Shown here piece after piece: positions 6,162-7,166 of a stretch of DNA of 7,166 bases. The position numbers were made by a program, and so were the translations under genes. Origin of the DNA: an uncultured Clostridia bacterium (GTDB lineage Bacteria; Bacillota; Clostridia; Christensenellales; UBA1242). The stretch covers positions 1 to 7,166 of the forward strand of contig CAJOPQ010000142.1 in NCBI GenBank assembly GCA_905236445.1. The letters are read 5' to 3'. Numbering within the stretch: the first letter of the stretch is position 1; every line of letters starts with the position of its first letter. The notes beneath the pieces are model-generated. The model ran no database searches. It saw only the letters and a list, made by a program, of their open reading frames with translations, and had not been told where the DNA came from.

Positions 6162-7166
6162 TTACTTTGCTAGCAACTTATAATACATTTTTTCCAGTTG
6201 ATGTGCATTCATTAACTTTGGCACTGGATACAATGGATTAGCTTCTTTGTCTGCCCTTTTTGCAAGTGACGGGATATCTTCTTCTTTTAACTCTTTGATC
6301 TTAGTTGGTATATTCATCTTGCTATTCAATTCTTTTAGCCAATTTACAAATCTATCTGCTGCGACTTTGTTATCGTCATTGTCGTCTGATAATTGCAACA
6401 TTCTAGAAACATTTGCCAATTTTTTATCAATTACAGGTCTGTATTCGTCCAGAAAGTAAGGTAAAATAATTGCATTTGCTAGACCATGCGCAACGCCATA
6501 TTGACCACCAAGTGAGTGAGCAACTGCATGGACATATCCCACATATGACCTTGTAAACGCAATACCTGCAAGGTAGCTTGCGTGAAGCATATTTCTTCTA
6601 GCGTCAGCATTGTTGCCATCTTTGTATGCAAGATACAAATTCTCATATATTAGCTTTATAGCTTCTAATGCTTTTGCCCGTGTATACTTCGTTGTGCTTC
6701 TTCCAATATATGCCTCAATTGCATGCGTAAGAGCATCAAGACCTGTTGTTGCTGTGAGCATTGGAGGCAACCCTATTGTCGTTTTGTAATCAAGCACTGC
6801 ATATTCTGGAATAAGACAAAAATCATTAATTGCATACTTGTAATGAGTTGTTTCATCAGTTATAACTGCAGCAACCGTTACTTCGCTACCTGTGCCTGCT
6901 GTTGTTGGTACGGCAATTAATGTAGGAAGTTTCTTGTTTATTTTAAGCACGCCTTTCATTTTGTTTACGCTTAATTTTGGCTTTACTACCCTAGCGCCAA
7001 CAATCTTAGCACAGTCCATAACAGATCCACCGCCAAATGCTACAATCGCTTCACAATTTTTATCAATATATAATTGATAACACTCCTCAATATTAGATAT
7101 AGTTGGATTAGGCACGACTGCATCAAAAACTGTAAGATTATATCCATTATGATTCAAATCATCTTC
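6162..7166 (-). CDS. Iron-containing (group III) alcohol dehydrogenase, N-terminus missing
   Basis: The last 334 residues are present; the frame stays open through the window edge (Glu-Asp-Asp-Leu before Asn-His-Asn), so about 40-60 N-terminal residues are outside. Family members reduce aldehydes to alcohols, or the reverse, with NAD(P)H and usually Fe2+ (sometimes Zn2+). Visible motifs, numbered from the window edge: VPNPT (18-22); the nucleotide-binding GGGSVMDCAK (45-54); PTTAGTGSEVT (87-97); TGLDALTHAIEAYIG (141-155); and GYVHAVAHSLGG then GVAHGLANAIILPY (210-237). The metal ligands known from FucO correspond to Asp144, His148, His213 and His227, all present with the expected 4- and 14-residue spacings. 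The GLANA version of the last motif is common among clostridial ethanol/butanol-type dehydrogenases, but the substrate cannot be read from sequence. A terminator follows, so the gene is not part of the chaperone operon. Confidence 0.95.
   Translation of the reverse strand, partial: EDDLNHNGYNLTVFDAVVPNPTISNIEECYQLYIDKNCEAIVAFGGGSVMDCAKIVGARVVKPKLSVNKMKGVLKINKKLPTLIAVPTTAGTGSEVTVAAVITDETTHYKYAINDFCLIPEYAVLDYKTTIGLPPMLTATTGLDALTHAIEAYIGRSTTKYTRAKALEAIKLIYENLYLAYKDGNNADARRNMLHASYLAGIAFTRSYVGYVHAVAHSLGGQYGVAHGLANAIILPYFLDEYRPVIDKKLANVSRMLQLSDDNDDNKVAADRFVNWLKELNSKMNIPTKIKELKEEDIPSLAKRADKEANPLYPVPKLMNAHQLEKMYYKLLAK

Noticed and set aside
7155..7157. TTG as the start codon of the alcohol dehydrogenase
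   Set aside because: The frame is open to the window edge and the family needs about 50 more residues before this point; the codon is an internal leucine.

Overview
The window is AT-rich and every supported gene lies on the minus strand, so transcription runs from high to low coordinates. The content points to a low-GC, Gram-positive, probably endospore-forming member of the Bacillota, most likely Clostridia. The reasons are the HrcA/CIRCE heat-shock circuit, a DnaK without the nucleotide-binding-domain insert found in proteobacteria, a GerW/YtfJ sporulation protein, and a D-Ala-D-Ala carboxypeptidase of the dacB/dacF type. I cannot name a genus.

Layout in transcription order. (1) 7166-6162: an iron-containing alcohol dehydrogenase cut off at its N-terminus by the window edge, closed by a strong intrinsic terminator at 6097-6133. 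(2) 5899-6096: the heat-shock control region. A perfect sigma-A promoter (TTGACA, 17 bp, TATAAT) runs straight into a CIRCE operator, which is followed by a GTG start for hrcA with a strong ribosome binding site. (3) 5899-1171: hrcA-grpE-dnaK-dnaJ, the complete class I heat-shock operon. A stem-loop with a delayed T-tract lies between dnaK and dnaJ, and a clear terminator follows dnaJ. (4) 1085-1: a second unit of three overlapping genes, a DUF2953 membrane protein, ytfJ/gerW, and the start of a secreted D-alanyl-D-alanine carboxypeptidase that leaves the window. It probably has its own promoter just after the dnaJ terminator.

How the genes work together. HrcA represses the operon through CIRCE. 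DnaK, DnaJ and GrpE form the Hsp70 cycle: DnaJ delivers substrate and stimulates ATP hydrolysis, and GrpE exchanges nucleotide. The downstream trio fits spore or cell-envelope work. The alcohol dehydrogenase is separated from the rest by its terminator and fits fermentative metabolism.

The window is mostly ordinary and I see no undescribed system. The points most worth a second look are the double-palindrome stem-loop between dnaK and dnaJ, the sporulation/envelope module sitting directly behind the chaperone operon, and the non-standard DnaK C-terminal tail. No tRNA, rRNA, CRISPR array or insertion sequence was seen, and no gene-free stretch exceeds 300 bases.
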